DNA of 64,000 nucleotides from Brachynemurus nebulosus. Lineage: Eukaryota; Arthropoda; Insecta; Neuroptera; Myrmeleontidae. The DNA lies in contig JAPWDM010000001.1 in assembly GCA_035578155.1 (NCBI GenBank), positions 165,699,498 to 165,763,497 of the forward strand. The letters are read 5' to 3'. Positions 36,430-47,229 of the stretch are shown here, piece after piece; position 1 is the stretch's first letter, and every line of letters begins with the position of its first letter. The translations under genes and the position numbers were made by a program. The notes beneath the pieces are model-generated. The model did not search any database. It was not told the DNA's origin and saw nothing but the letters and a program-made list of their open reading frames with translations.

Positions 36430-36693
36430 TGTTACGTCCAATGGTACGAGCGACCGGACCCCGTACCGGTCTGATGCGAGGAATGGGCGAAATGTACGAC
36501 CGTCTTGAGTCTCATGCTCTATAATAGAATCTTACACCGCGAACGACTCAAGAAGCTTTGATTCATACCACTTTTTATTTAATGACGAAGTCACGCCCTA
36601 TAATTATGAACATACACTTTATTACTTTTTTTTTAATTATAATAAGGTATCATGGATGAAAGCTTTCCAAAAGCAATTTCTCCTTACATAACA
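36430..36693. mobile_element. probable solo LTR
   Basis: The segment begins TGTTACGTCCAATGG and ends TTACATAACA, giving the inverted termini TGTTA/TAACA with the TG...CA expected of an LTR. TAGC is present on both sides (36426-36429 and 36694-36697), a 4-bp duplication. The segment is GC-richer in its first 120 bp. Neither a second LTR nor gag/pol sequence is present, so it would be a solo LTR of a gypsy- or BEL-type element. Strand is unknown. Confidence 0.5.
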
Positions 36694-36699
36694 TAGCCT

Positions 36700-37285
36700 A
36701 TAATGTATCGTATGTCAGAAAAGCGGGTCCTCGCACACCTCATTTTGCCCACTTCCAATTTTAGCCTCGTGCCGCCACTGGCTGTGAACATAATGCTGAA
36801 TTTACACGGGTTTAGTAACTAAAGCAGGCGACAATTGTCAATGGCGACAATTTTTCATTATTTGCAATTTCAAATCAATATTATTTTATTTACTAATTGA
36901 TGATACGCTCCGAAATAAAAAAAAAAAAAAATATTAAAAATTTTACGATTTTAAAGCAGTAAGTAAATAATTTAGACTTAAAAAGAAATTAAAACTATTT
37001 ATAATATAAATTCTTCGTTATTTTACGTACATGATTTAAGTTACATACAAAGGTTATATCTGTACTGCATAAAAATACACATATACATATATATAAATTA
37101 TATTTAAATCAAATAAAAAGGTGATTTAGCTCTTATAATCTTTTAACTGGACTAATAAAAGTTATTTGTATAGTTTTATTGCGCTAACTTCGAAAATTAA
37201 CTGGAAAATGTTGAAATTTATAAGGCATGTGTTTCTATAAATAAGCATTGATCAAACGCAAAAGAGGCACATTCAGCAAAAACTG

Positions 37286-37354
<69 letters not shown>

Positions 37355-38045
37355 TATGTATTTCTTTAATTAAGTAAGGAAACATTAAATGAGAGGTGAA
37401 TTTAAATTGGAAAACAATCATTCTATTAATAATAATTTTTGTTATCAGACGTTTCTTTCAGAAATAACTTCATTAATATGTAAATGTCAAAACTGTTTTA
37501 GTATTGGATCGCGTTCCGGTATGGGGGCTTTTACATTATAGGTGCGTTTATTTTCATTTCAAATATTAAATATATTATATATTATAGTTTCAATTTACTT
37601 TCAAGGCTAATGAATTTTAAAAAAAATCACGTAACACACATTTTACCTATATAATCAATTTTATTTATGTTTTAATTATTTTAATAAATTGACTTTATTT
37701 TATATTTTTAATTTTTAATATAAATCTGTATTTTTAGTTTTATTGACTAATTTCGGCTGCGTGCACTATTGCTGTTTTTTAATTATCTTCTAAAAAGAAA
37801 AAAGTTTATTCAACTTATTGACTGTTTCAAAATATTAAATTTTTAATATTTTTAACAAAAAATCCCACAAAATATATAATACCATGTGAAAAAAGTCTTT
37901 ACAAATCTTTATTAAGTTGTATACGAATCTTTATGTTTGACTGTTAAAATTCCTAATTCTATTATCGATAAAAATTGAATTTATGATTCTTGAATTTAAT
38001 CTGATATCTATATTCTAGGTAAAAATTTATTTTATTTTATATAGG
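36700..38045. other. unassigned AT-rich sequence with a TA tract
   Basis: Apart from the TA tract at 37290-37352 nothing is recognisable. The sequence is very AT-rich, with A runs at about 36920 and 37620. Confidence 0.4.
37290..37352. repeat. (TA)n microsatellite
   Basis: A pure TA dinucleotide run of 63 bp. Confidence 0.97.
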
Positions 38046-38049
38046 TAAT

Positions 38050-38170
38050 CAGGGCCTGCGAGAGGGTAGAGCAGGTGGGGCAATTGCTCGGGGGTCCGAG
38101 CCTAAAAAGGGGTCCCGCAGCCATGATTAGGGGCTCGGAGAAAATGAATAAGCGTTTTTTCTTATTTTCC
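38050..38170 (+). mobile_element. hAT-like left end (relative of 59607-59806)
   Basis: CAGGGCCTGCGAGAGGGTAG opens a GC-rich 100-bp stretch. The words GGGGTCC, GCAGCCATGATTAGGGGC and GGAGAAAATGAATAAGCG correspond to those of the short hAT-like element at 59607. The right end is not recognisable, so this is a truncated copy. Confidence 0.5.
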
Positions 38171-38715
38171 TAGTCAATTGTATTTTTAAAAGAAAATGTC
38201 TGAAAAATCAAAATTATTTCAAGTAACCTATTATATTTATAGCATTAGTGCTTTTTGCTTGTCTTTATGCAACTGGTATCATAAAGTACTACTTTTCACA
38301 TTCCTAACAGTGTAATAAAATAGGCATCTTAAATGATTCAGACGTTTTTTCCTAACCGACACAATTACAATACCTTCATTGACAGGTAAAACTACTATAA
38401 AATAATTTTTTTATATGCCTATGCAATTTAAATGTTCTAATTACCGCTGGGAAACTTAAAAATATTAGTAGGTTTGTTAGTTGTTGTGGTCGAGTTGGGC
38501 AACTACTCGCATTACGACTCATAAAAAAAAAATAAATAAATAAATAAAAACACCATCAGTCCATCATTTTGCAACTTGTTATCTACGGTACTAGATACCT
38601 TTACTGTTATTTAGAGTACTTGTATTCTTCTTCTATTGTATATTAAAGTATTTGAAACAATATCTCAAGGTAACAACACTATTCGGATTTAAAACTCATA
38701 AGCTTGTAACACTCT
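38171..38715. other. unassigned AT-rich sequence
   Basis: No feature was recognised. Confidence 0.4.
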
Positions 38716-38717
38716 CC

Positions 38718-39287
38718 TTAGGCTAAGGCTACACGAGCGTTTTTTAACGCCTAGTTTTGTGCGGAAATTAACGCGACGTTTTTTAACGCTGATCCCCGGC
38801 TACACGAGTGTTTTTAACGCCTATTTTTGAGCGAAAATTAACGCGACGTTTTTTAACGCTGATCCGCGGGTACACGAGCGATAAATAACGCCACTAGCAC
38901 TTTTGAACTTTAAGAATTAATAGCTCATTTCAATATTTATTGTGTTATGAATTTGAAGTATGAAAACAGAATGAAATTGAATCAAATCTGTATATACATA
39001 TGGGGTATAAAATGGCGGATATTGCGTTTGACGTTAATAGCGTTATTTGTCGCTCGTGTGGCTAGTCAAATGCGTCACACGTGTTTTTTTATCGCTGCAT
39101 AGGCCTGGACCGCCCGACCAATCGTCGGGCGTTATGACCTTGACAACGCTTGTCTCTTTTCAGACTGAGCGATAATTTCCGCTACGTGTAGCCAGTTAAA
39201 TTCATATCAATGCTGTCCATATTTCTAGCGTTATATTTAACGCTTAAAACTAGGCGTTAAAAAAACGCTCGTGTAGCCTTAGCCTTA
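38718..39287. mobile_element. PIF/Harbinger-like MITE 1 (TTA duplication)
   Basis: TTA at 38718-38720 is followed by GGCTAAGGCTACACGAGCG. The right end is the exact inverse, followed by TTA at 39285-39287. The TIR extends through AACGCCTAGTTTT with one length difference. A 3-bp TWA duplication with a G-rich start is characteristic of PIF/Harbinger elements. The first 150 bp holds a 71-bp tandem repeat (ACACGAGYG ... TTTTTTAACGCTGATCC) at 38731 and 38802. No coding sequence in 564 bp. Confidence 0.8.
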
Positions 39288-39601
39288 TGACTCCATTATA
39301 TCATACTTGAAACACTATTTCAATGGTCAATTAATTTTACTATTTACTTGTTCTAAACCGAATATTATCGAAATTTATAATAATTTTTTAATAATGTTTT
39401 CCTTAAACTAAAAATTATTTTGTAATCAGTGAATTTCATAATTGAAGGGGCAAGTGCATGAAGGGGTTATGTGACATTTTTATAATTTTACAGTAAAAGC
39501 GTTTGAAAGTTTCTATTTACATATACTTCCTATGCACTAGCACATGTTTATTACTGAATTTCTAGGAAACTATTAGACGTAATGAAATAGTTATTTGTGT
39601 A

Positions 39602-39713
39602 TTAAGAGCGCAAAATGGTATATTGCCGCTCGATTGAAAATGTTGACGCGCGACGCCGCTAGGCGGAGCGCGTTAATTTCATGAGAGCGGCAATATCATT
39701 TTGTGCTCGAATT
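39602..39713. repeat. hairpin in the left arm
   Basis: AGCGCAAAATGGTATATTGC with CGCTC pairs with GAGCGGCAATATCATTTTGT about 60 bp downstream. The loop region holds GC-rich words around GACGCGCGACGCCGCTAGGC. Confidence 0.8.
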
Positions 39714-39969
39714 ACACACAAAATTTTTTCTACAATCTTATAAAATGTATTTTTTATTTAAAAGATACTTAAAAAAATAATAATGGACGTTAACATTTAC
39801 TTTAATGTTTGCAGCTTCAGAAATATTTGGAGGTGTACTTGAGAAATCACTGTCACAATTAAATATTTCCACCATATATGTATAGATTTCTTAAAATTTT
39901 TTATTCCTATTTTTTATTAATTATAGTTATTTTTTATTTTTAATTAATATTTTCTAGTTATTTTGAAAT

Positions 39970-40880
39970 TTAACCCTAGAATCATACGTACTCGTCAAAA
40001 CGACGAACGAACTTCTCTACCTGCTCCAATACTGTGACTTGTCGGTACCTGCTCGCTGTGAAACTTCTGTTATTTAATTTATTTGTTATTATAACACATA
40101 AGACATATAAATTTTGTTTATAGCTATTGTCGTTTTTTTTATACTGAAATAGTGTGCGTCAAAAGGACGACGATGTATGATTAACCTATATTTTTTTTAA
40201 AGAATTTGTACTCCACATATAAAAGTTTTCCTAATTTTTCTAAAATTTATTAAAGATATGGATGTTATAATTAATTTATTCAATGATTATGATAATGTGA
40301 AAGATGATTACAGCTGTTTGACTTATAGAGACGACATAATACTGAAGTTTTAATATATTGAATCGAAAACTAAAGAATGCGTTTCGAATGACTTAATAAA
40401 AGATTAACAATTTATTTTGTGGAAAATATTTTAATTTTTATTATTTTTTGAAATCTTATTCGAAAAATTACTAACAAATTTTAGAAAATTTACAAATGTG
40501 CCTAATGGGGAAATAACTACATATATCTATAGGAATATTTATGACTGAGAAATTTCACATTCTGTAAAGTCACACATGTCCACTGATTCATAATAGTTCA
40601 TAAATTAATTATTACAATTGATGTATTTATATATTTTTTAATTTTTATAATGAAAATATGCTTTAATAAAAAGATTAAAAAAATTAATAAATATTTACAT
40701 TAAGAAATTTTTCCAAATCCAATTTTTTTAAATATTTTGTTCGCTTTTGTAGTATTGTTATGTAAAAAAAATGTTTTTTGCAAATAAACTCTAAAACTCC
40801 CCGTAAAAAGTCCATTCGTCGAAACGACGCTGATGTATGATTAACTTGACTCGTAGACCAACGTATGATTCTAGGGTTAA
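39970..40880. mobile_element. piggyBac-like non-autonomous element
   Basis: TTAA (39970-39973) is followed by CCCTAGAATCATACGT. The right end is the exact inverse followed by TTAA (40877-40880). TTAA duplication plus a CCCTAGAA start is the hallmark of piggyBac. GTCAAAACGACGA near the left and GTCGAAACGACGC near the right extend the symmetry. The word GACGAYGATGTATGATTAACC recurs in the interior (about 40163) and GACGCTGATGTATGATTAAC near the right end (about 40825). The 903-bp interior has no coding sequence, so movement would depend on a transposase supplied elsewhere. Confidence 0.92.
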
Positions 40881-40996
40881 TAAAATTAATATTTCACTTG
40901 ATTACCATAAAACTAATGATTTTAGAATCTGTTTATTTGTTACCATAGAAAATATAAACAACGCCTACCCGATTTGTAATTAAATATACGTTGAAC

Positions 40997-41050
40997 GAGC
41001 GACAAAGTATTACTTTACGCTTTAAAGCGCAAAGTAGTACTTCGTTGCTC
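40997..41050. repeat. spacer-free 27-bp hairpin in the right arm
   Basis: GAGCGACAAAGTATTACTTT and the next 7 bases are mirrored directly by the following 27 bases ending GTACTTCGTTGCTC, with three mismatches and no loop. Confidence 0.85.
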
Positions 41051-41558
41051 GGCAACGACAGTCTTCGGCAAATAGACATTTTGCGCTTTCTTCACAGAGC
41101 GCAAAAGCCTTCTTTCCACTAAGATTGCAGAAAAACAAATTTTAATATATGATACTTCAGCATATGATCTTTCTAAATTTTACAAAATATGCCTTTTTTT
41201 TAAAATGTCACAAAACCACTTCATGCACTTACTCCTTCAAATGTTTCAAATAAAAATTATAAGATTATAAAAGCTATGGGAGCTATGGTATCAGTATCCT
41301 AATGTGTGTTTAATTTGGCGCAACCATTAAATATGTAACACAATAAATTAAATTAAAACAAAAAATAGTAAATTACATAATTAAATTTGTAATTAACTAA
41401 TTACCCATATTTAAAATTTATATATATTTTTTAAAAAATATGTGTACTGATAAAATGATGACATACAAGTAGTACGGACCATGAACTAAAAAGGAATAAT
41501 ATTATATATTAAATTCAAAAAACAAAAAAATTGAAGTAGCAGAAATTAAATATACGTA

Positions 41559-41913
41559 TACAGGGTGTTTCAAGCAACTAAGAACATATGAATTTTAACA
41601 TAAAGATTTGTTGTGATCAAAGGTACTTCATTTTGTTTTTACAAGATATTTAACATAAAGTGAAATGACACTGCAACAAAATGTTTTAAAATAAATAAAA
41701 GTAAATAGCAACCAATTTATTGTAATAAAATTACAAATAAAAATTAAATCAATACTGAATTTACGGTTTCATAAAATAGTAATTATACTTTGTTTAAAAT
41801 ATCATTTTAAAATTAAATACTGTGAATACTGTATAAAAATTATATCCATAAGTAAATAAATATGCTTATGTTAAAAAAATTTGTATGTTCTTACTTCTCT
41901 GAACCAGACTGTA
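41559..41913. mobile_element. TA-flanked MITE, CAGGGTGTTTCAAG type
   Basis: TA precedes CAGGGTGTTTCAAGCAACTA at 41561. The right end in reverse complement is CAGTCTGGTTCAGAGAAGTA, and TA follows at 41912-41913. Both continue into AAGAACATA. The 351-bp element is non-coding; a diverged relative starts at 25897. TA duplication suggests a mariner-type origin. Confidence 0.65.
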
Positions 41914-42780
41914 TGTAATTTGTATTTGATTAAAATTAATTAAATACAAAACGATCAAGGTTGATTGAAATTTTTTCAAAAAAAAAAAAAAATCTAAAAA
42001 TTTTATTACTTATAGAAAATACAATTTTTTTCATTATAGTTTATTATAAACTCTTTCATGGTTTTAAGTTAGGTAAAACTTCTTTTTGTTTCAATTTTCT
42101 TTATATTCCCTTCGATGAGGCAATGCCGAATTAAACCAACGCGAAGCTTACAGCAAATATGATCAAATTGGTTTGATATAGGAAATAAACCTTTATCAAT
42201 TTATTGTGGACAGATTTAGAAATGATGTTATTTAATAAATCAATTGCTCTGAGTAAATTACATTCAATATTCATTATGGTGAGATTATTTAGAAACATGA
42301 CGCCTAATTTTTTTTTACGTTCGACTAAATCATAGAATCCTATAGACTATTAAATGAAAAGAAGTACTTTATGGGACTCGTTGCACAATAAAAAACAAAA
42401 AACACTAATAAAAAGCAAATAATAACAACCAAAGTATGCTTAAAAATCGCATATTGTTATTGCAAAGGTTGCAAATGCTATTTCCATAAAAAAATTATTT
42501 TATGATAATAGAAAATAGTGAACTTACCCAAAGCAGAAGGTTCTTTATCTTTCTGCAACAGTTAATGCTAAGACGAAAACTTTTTCTGGGTGCAGGCGTT
42601 TTAGTAACAAATTAATCGTAGAGATTTTATAGATGAATAAATAAGCAATTTATAGATGATTAATTCTTTGTCTAAACGAAATTTTCGTTTATACCCCCCA
42701 AAAAACGTTCATTTTACACGATATCATCCTACAGCCCTCATTTTCGTTCTACGACAATGTCGCGCTGTTGCCTGATATTC
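41914..42780. other. unassigned AT-rich sequence
   Basis: No gene or element boundary was recognised. Confidence 0.4.
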
Positions 42781-42805
42781 TGCTTTGGAGGGAGGGTCCG
42801 CTCCA

Positions 42806-43130
42806 AGGACGGGCAACCCTGGACATTTACCCGGGGCGGGAAATTTTTAGGGCGGCAATTTTATAAATTTTTGTAAAAAAGGGTGGCAATTTTACAAGTG
42901 ATGAGTAAAAAAAGAGATTTGCCCGGGGCGGAAAATTTAAAGGGCGGTAATTTTGTAAAAAAGGGGCGGCAATTTACAGCTGACGAGCAAAAAAAAAAAA
43001 GGTTGCCGGTATAAAAAAAAGGAGAAAAGAGGGCGCGATTTTCACACCCAGCGACCAAAAAGAAGGTCACTCATTTTGTTGCAGGGGCGGAATTATTCCC
43101 TTTTGCCCCAGGCGGCGTAGGTGCTGTTGG
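42806..43130. repeat. GC-rich patch with a 92-bp tandem repeat
   Basis: CCGGGGCGG occurs at 42831 and 42923. Each copy is followed by AGGGCGG and TGTAAAAAAGGGNGGCAATT, so the block is about two 92-bp units. The G-rich flanks (GGACGGGCAACCCTGG and GCCCCAGGCGG) recall hAT-like ends, but I could not pair them confidently. The reverse-strand frame at 42861-43070 results from the repeat. Confidence 0.7.
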
Positions 43131-43293
43131 GGGTGAACTTTAAGGTCTGATTACTATCTAACGGGTTCGGTGACCCTTAATGGAATTTATAAATTAAGTA
43201 GACAGAATAATTTTTAAATGGATTACGAAATTTGAAATCTTAAAGTTAGTTCTAAAAAAATACATATGGCAACAATAGGAGAACCTCCGTAAG

Positions 43294-43438
43294 TACACTT
43301 TTGACTCGCTGTAAGCAACTTGAAATAGAATCATATATATTACTCTTTTTAGACAATAAAATTCGCATATACGTAAAAAGTGTACGGCATATGATTTTAT
43401 TTCAACTTTGATATTGCTTGCAACGAGTCAAAAGTGTA
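43294..43438. mobile_element. 145-bp MITE, copy 2 (partner at 24854-25013)
   Basis: TACACTTTTGACTCGCTGTA at the left and the inverse ending CAAAAGTGTA at the right form the TIRs, with AAGCAA and ATCATAT shared further in. It resembles copy 1 throughout and its TIRs agree better than those of copy 1. Confidence 0.88.
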
Positions 43439-43797
43439 TTATATACCAAATAATTTCTAAACTACTATATCACTGAAATTTTCAAAATATTGCTAAATTG
43501 TTAACACTAAATTACGACGCGATGTTTAGTATTTTTTGAAAATGATCCCTGTGAATGATAATCACAGAGAACTAAAATAATTTCAGATAATATTGTCCTA
43601 CTGTCACAAGTAACCTTGATCCCATGTAGACTGAAAATAATACAATATTAATACAGTATTTTTGTATACACATACAGTTCGCGTCAGCGGAATTTATAAT
43701 ACAAACTCTATCTTAAATTAAATCTATACTTACTTCCCCTCTCATTGTCAGTGTACCAATCCATATAATTAAGTTGTAATTCTCATTTTAACAGGAC
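43439..43797. other. unassigned sequence
   Basis: No feature was recognised. Confidence 0.4.
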
Positions 43798-44320
43798 TAA
43801 GGGAGCGTCCATAAACTACGTAGTTCCATTTTGGCCAATTTTGAAACGCTCCCCCCTCCATGTAACCTACAGGTGACTTTTGTCTTAACTCCCCCTCCTC
43901 ATAGTGGAACGTAGTTCTTTTTCTTACTAAGTCCAAAAAACATTCAATTAAAATAATAGCCGTTTTTGTTATAAAATATGAAAATTAAAGTGCTTTCTTA
44001 CAGTTTAGCAAAATATTTTTCTCAAAAAACATGTCCCTGACAGTAAGAATTTTAATATGAAGACTGTGTGACCACATAGTTGCATAATTCATTTGAGAAA
44101 GCTTTGTCAAATTTCAAAATATCCAAAATATTAACCACCTCAGAGGTAATTCAAGATTATTCATGAATTTTCACCATTCAAATTCATGTTTGTTTAATTG
44201 TTCCAAATAAAACTACGTAGCTCGATTCTGACTCCCCCTGCCCCCATGTAGTCCAACGTAGCTTTTGCATAACCCCTCCCTGGCCCCAATTAGGCTACGT
44301 AGTTTATGGACGCTCCCTAA
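43798..44320. mobile_element. PIF/Harbinger-like MITE 2 (TAA duplication)
   Basis: TAA at 43798-43800 precedes GGGAGCGTCCATAAACTACG, and the right end is its exact inverse followed by TAA at 44318-44320. Subterminal blocks also pair: a CTCCCCCTCC word near the left and CCCCTCCCTGGCC near the right, each next to CTACGTAG words. It is 517 bp with no coding sequence. The duplication and G-rich ends fit PIF/Harbinger, which is inference. Confidence 0.82.
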
Positions 44321-44640
44321 CGGAATGTATTGAATGTATGTCTTGTTTACACACGCACTTGTTACTTGTTACTGATCGGCAACACCCCTCACCTAGGCTA
44401 TTTCTGGGAAACTTCGGTGATGTAACCTGTACATTTTATTTACTTCAAAAGTAATTATTACTGAACGTTTTAAAAATTTGTTTTTTATATTAAAAAAAAA
44501 AGATATAATATACTTCAGTCATAAAACAAAAATGTTTCATTAACTTTCCTATATGACCTTCGTTGAATTATAGTATTTAATATAAAACATGAGAAGAATG
44601 CATAAATTATTATTCACATAATTATGTCGAATATAAAAAT
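44321..44640. other. unassigned sequence
   Basis: No feature was recognised between the MITE and the Helitron end. Confidence 0.4.
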
Positions 44641-44641
44641 A

Positions 44642-45214
44642 CTAGCTGCGACCCGCGGTTTCACTCGCATAAAATTATTTGAATTTAGAATCAAAAATAT
44701 TGGGTAAATTTTAAATTAGATATTTGAAAATTCTGTACATAATCAATTAACAATTTATTTTGCCTGGTCCCGCTCGTCAAACGACCTTAAAGTAACCATA
44801 TTCATATTTCAAAAGCATAGCTAATTTTCGCACCGTCATGTAGATACCCATGTTAATAGTTTTAAGTATTTCTATTTTAGGCCTTTCTAGAGGACAATTT
44901 TACTTCACTTTAATTTTTTCCAGAGCTTTCAACAATATTTGAATAAAATATTGTCAAAAATTCCTTCAGCTTTTCAATTTGGAATCTATTTGGTGTCATT
45001 AATGGACAATTCTGAGCACATGTCCATTTAAATTTGATGTTCTGAAATTTTATACAAAATCACTTTCTTATAGTACATCGATTGGCTCGCTCAACGACTC
45101 TAAAGTAAACTTATTCATATTTCAATAACATAATTTATTTTGATAAAATTTTATTAAGATCGGTCCAGCTGTTTAATTAAAATCGTATTCGATAGTCCTG
45201 CGTATAAATTTTGA
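44642..45214 (-). mobile_element. Helitron-like element, reverse strand
   Basis: On the reverse strand the 3' end reads GAAACCGCGGGTCGCAGCTAG followed by T, the same end type as at 23604. A possible 5' border A|TCAAAATTTATACGCAGG is at 45214, and GACCGATCTTAATAAAATTT follows on the reverse strand. The body contains two blocks of the motif around CGCTCGTCAAACGACC / CTCGCTCAACGACTCTAAAG, shared with the neighbouring Helitron and, inverted, with 21675-23604. The 3' end is firm, the 5' end tentative. Confidence 0.6.
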
Positions 45215-45233
45215 TCTAATCTTTTAAGCAGGG

Positions 45234-45390
45234 CTTCGAACCGAACCGCAACCGTAACCGAAAACCGGTTAAAGCGATTGATTTTGCCGGAGAGTAGCCG
45301 TTAACTGGAGCAAATTTATTTTTTTTTTTAAAACCGTCAACCGAAACGAAACCGTTATTTTTATCGTTCCGGTTCATACCTGAAATTCAA
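45234..45390 (+). mobile_element. hAT-like left end (truncated)
   Basis: CAGGGCTTCGAACCGAACCG opens a block of GAACCG/AACCGTAACCG words typical of small hAT elements. The expected inverse CGGTTCGAAGCCCTG was not found downstream, so the right end is lost or too diverged. Confidence 0.45.
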
Positions 45391-45629
45391 TATTTAATTT
45401 TATTCTATAATCTTCAACTGATGTTTCTATAATATAGGTAGGTAGGTATGTGAATAAAATTTACAATAACATTTGAAAAGTTCTCATCATGCACAATTTC
45501 GTAGTTCAGCGCTGCAATTAAAATAAACCGATGACGTCAACGCAGAGTCAATTAATATCTAAAATATAGTTCCTCACTTTCAAATGCCGTATCGTTAATA
45601 GTTCTAGTATTATTAAATTTAATTAAAAA

Positions 45630-46418
45630 CTAGCTGACCCGGCCACGCGTTGCTGTGGCTCAGTAGTTATAATTGATTGAATTAATTTTTTCTTATCATT
45701 TCAAACAATACATTGCACAATTATAACACAATACACAGTATAATTATAAAAATCATTGACATCGTGAACATAAACAAATATGACATGGAATAGAATGTAT
45801 AATCTAGAAATCGAAACACAGCGCCATCTACCGAGTGTCTACACAACCTAGATGTCAAACGATGTTAGATTAAATTATAGGTAAAATTGATCAATTCAAT
45901 CATATATTCTAAAATTCTGTACAAAATCAATTATTTATAGCACTTGACCCTGCTCGCCCAATGACTCTAAAATAACTATCTTTATATTTTATTAGCATGG
46001 CTAATTTCCGCACCGTAAGAGCTTAGTATGGGTTCTAAACAGTTTTAGAACTGTTTCTATTTTAGACCCTTCAAGTCACCAAGGCCATGAAAAACCATTT
46101 TAACGACACTTTCATCTTTCAGAGATCTCAACAGTACTTAAGTAAAAATTGTCAAATTTCTCCTGCTTTTTAACTTGCGCCCTTACACCACACGTTCATT
46201 TAAATTTGATATTCTGAAATTTTGTACAAAATCAGTTTCTTATATGCTTCGCTTCGCTCGCTCGACGACTCTAAAGTATTATTCATATTTTCGTATTTTC
46301 AAGTCATATTCATATTTTTATAGCATATCTAATTTTCATATGTATGGATTTGGTTGAAAACAGCAGAAATGCCAATTGACGATAACTGGACAATCCAGTT
46401 GTTTATTTCTTTATAGGA
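45630..46418 (-). mobile_element. Helitron-like element, reverse strand, related to the previous one
   Basis: On the reverse strand the 3' end is ACGCGTGGCCGGGTCAGCTAG followed by T. The proposed 5' border is A|TCCTATAAAGAAATAAAC at 46418. Internal blocks with GTACAAAATCA and CGACTCTAAAGTA recur at about 45915-45975 and 46225-46275, matching 44735-45085. The frame at 46175-46357 is non-coding repeat. Confidence 0.6.
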
Positions 46419-46469
46419 TACAAATAGTATTTTGCACAGTAGATAAGTAATTTCATAGTAGTCGTTATA

Positions 46470-46960
46470 GGTAAAAATACCCCTGTCGCAGCATCTGCAT
46501 AACATAGCGAATTTCCAAATTTTGGGGACTGGCGGATCTCATCTAAGAACTGTACCTATTTAAAATAGTTTAGCTTTCTAAGAGTAAAAGATTTTTTAAA
46601 ATCGGCTGGGTAATTAGTTTTGATATTTTTGGAACCCAAGAACCCGAACGGACTTTGTGCAGCATAGTTGTATCCATCTAAAATAATTTAGTTCTCTAAC
46701 AGTGAAAAAATTTTCAAAATCGTGCGGTTAGTTTATTTTTTACAATAATGGGAACAGTAAACCCTGGCGGAAATCATACAACATAACCTTTATTCATCTA
46801 AAATAATTTTAGTAAAAAGTTTATCCTAACAGTAAAAAACGGGTCCTAGGGATCTCATATAACTTATGGTAGTTCGTAAGGTTCTTGTGGACATCATTTA
46901 ATTACTTAATGAATTCAAATACTTTAACTTACTAACGGTGAAAAAATTTTCAAAATTTTC
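46470..46960 (-). repeat. inverted short array of the 120-bp units
   Basis: Starts with the end block AAAATACCCCTGTCGCAGCA continuing CTGCATAACATAGCG, the inverse of 30117-30165. It then holds about three to four units (TTTAAAATAGTTTAGCTTTC, ATCTAAAATAATTTAGTTCT and so on), inverse to the array at 28980-30110. Confidence 0.85.
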
Positions 46961-47229
46961 GACATTCGCTAAAAAAATCATTGAAAAATATTTGATATGT
47001 TTCGATCAATTAATGGTCAACATCAGCAAATAAAAGTTACTAAAATCGAAGAAAAGAATGAGTTATTTGTCCGTAGAAATTAAAATACAAATTCTGAAAA
47101 CGAGCAAAGAAATATTGAAAAAACTAGATCGGCAAAACATTCTGACAAATAACACTACCCAACTAATACTTGCCAATTTGAATGAAACTTAACATACTTA
47201 TTAAACAGCGAAAAATATTAAATACGTGT

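Larger units (their letters stand above)
39442..41240. mobile_element. long-TIR, hairpin-rich element hosting a piggyBac-like element
   Basis: TTGAAGGGGCAAGTGCATGA and GTGACATTTT at the left end (39442-39480) are mirrored by the right end (41203-41240), TTGAAGGAGTAAGTGCATGA in reverse complement. Farther inside, AGCGCAAAATG followed by a TTGCCG word occurs in both arms in inverted orientation. Each arm contains its own hairpin (39602-39713 and 40997-41050). The piggyBac-like element (39974-40876) sits between, so the host without it is about 890 bp. No coding sequence; the family is unknown. Confidence 0.75.
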
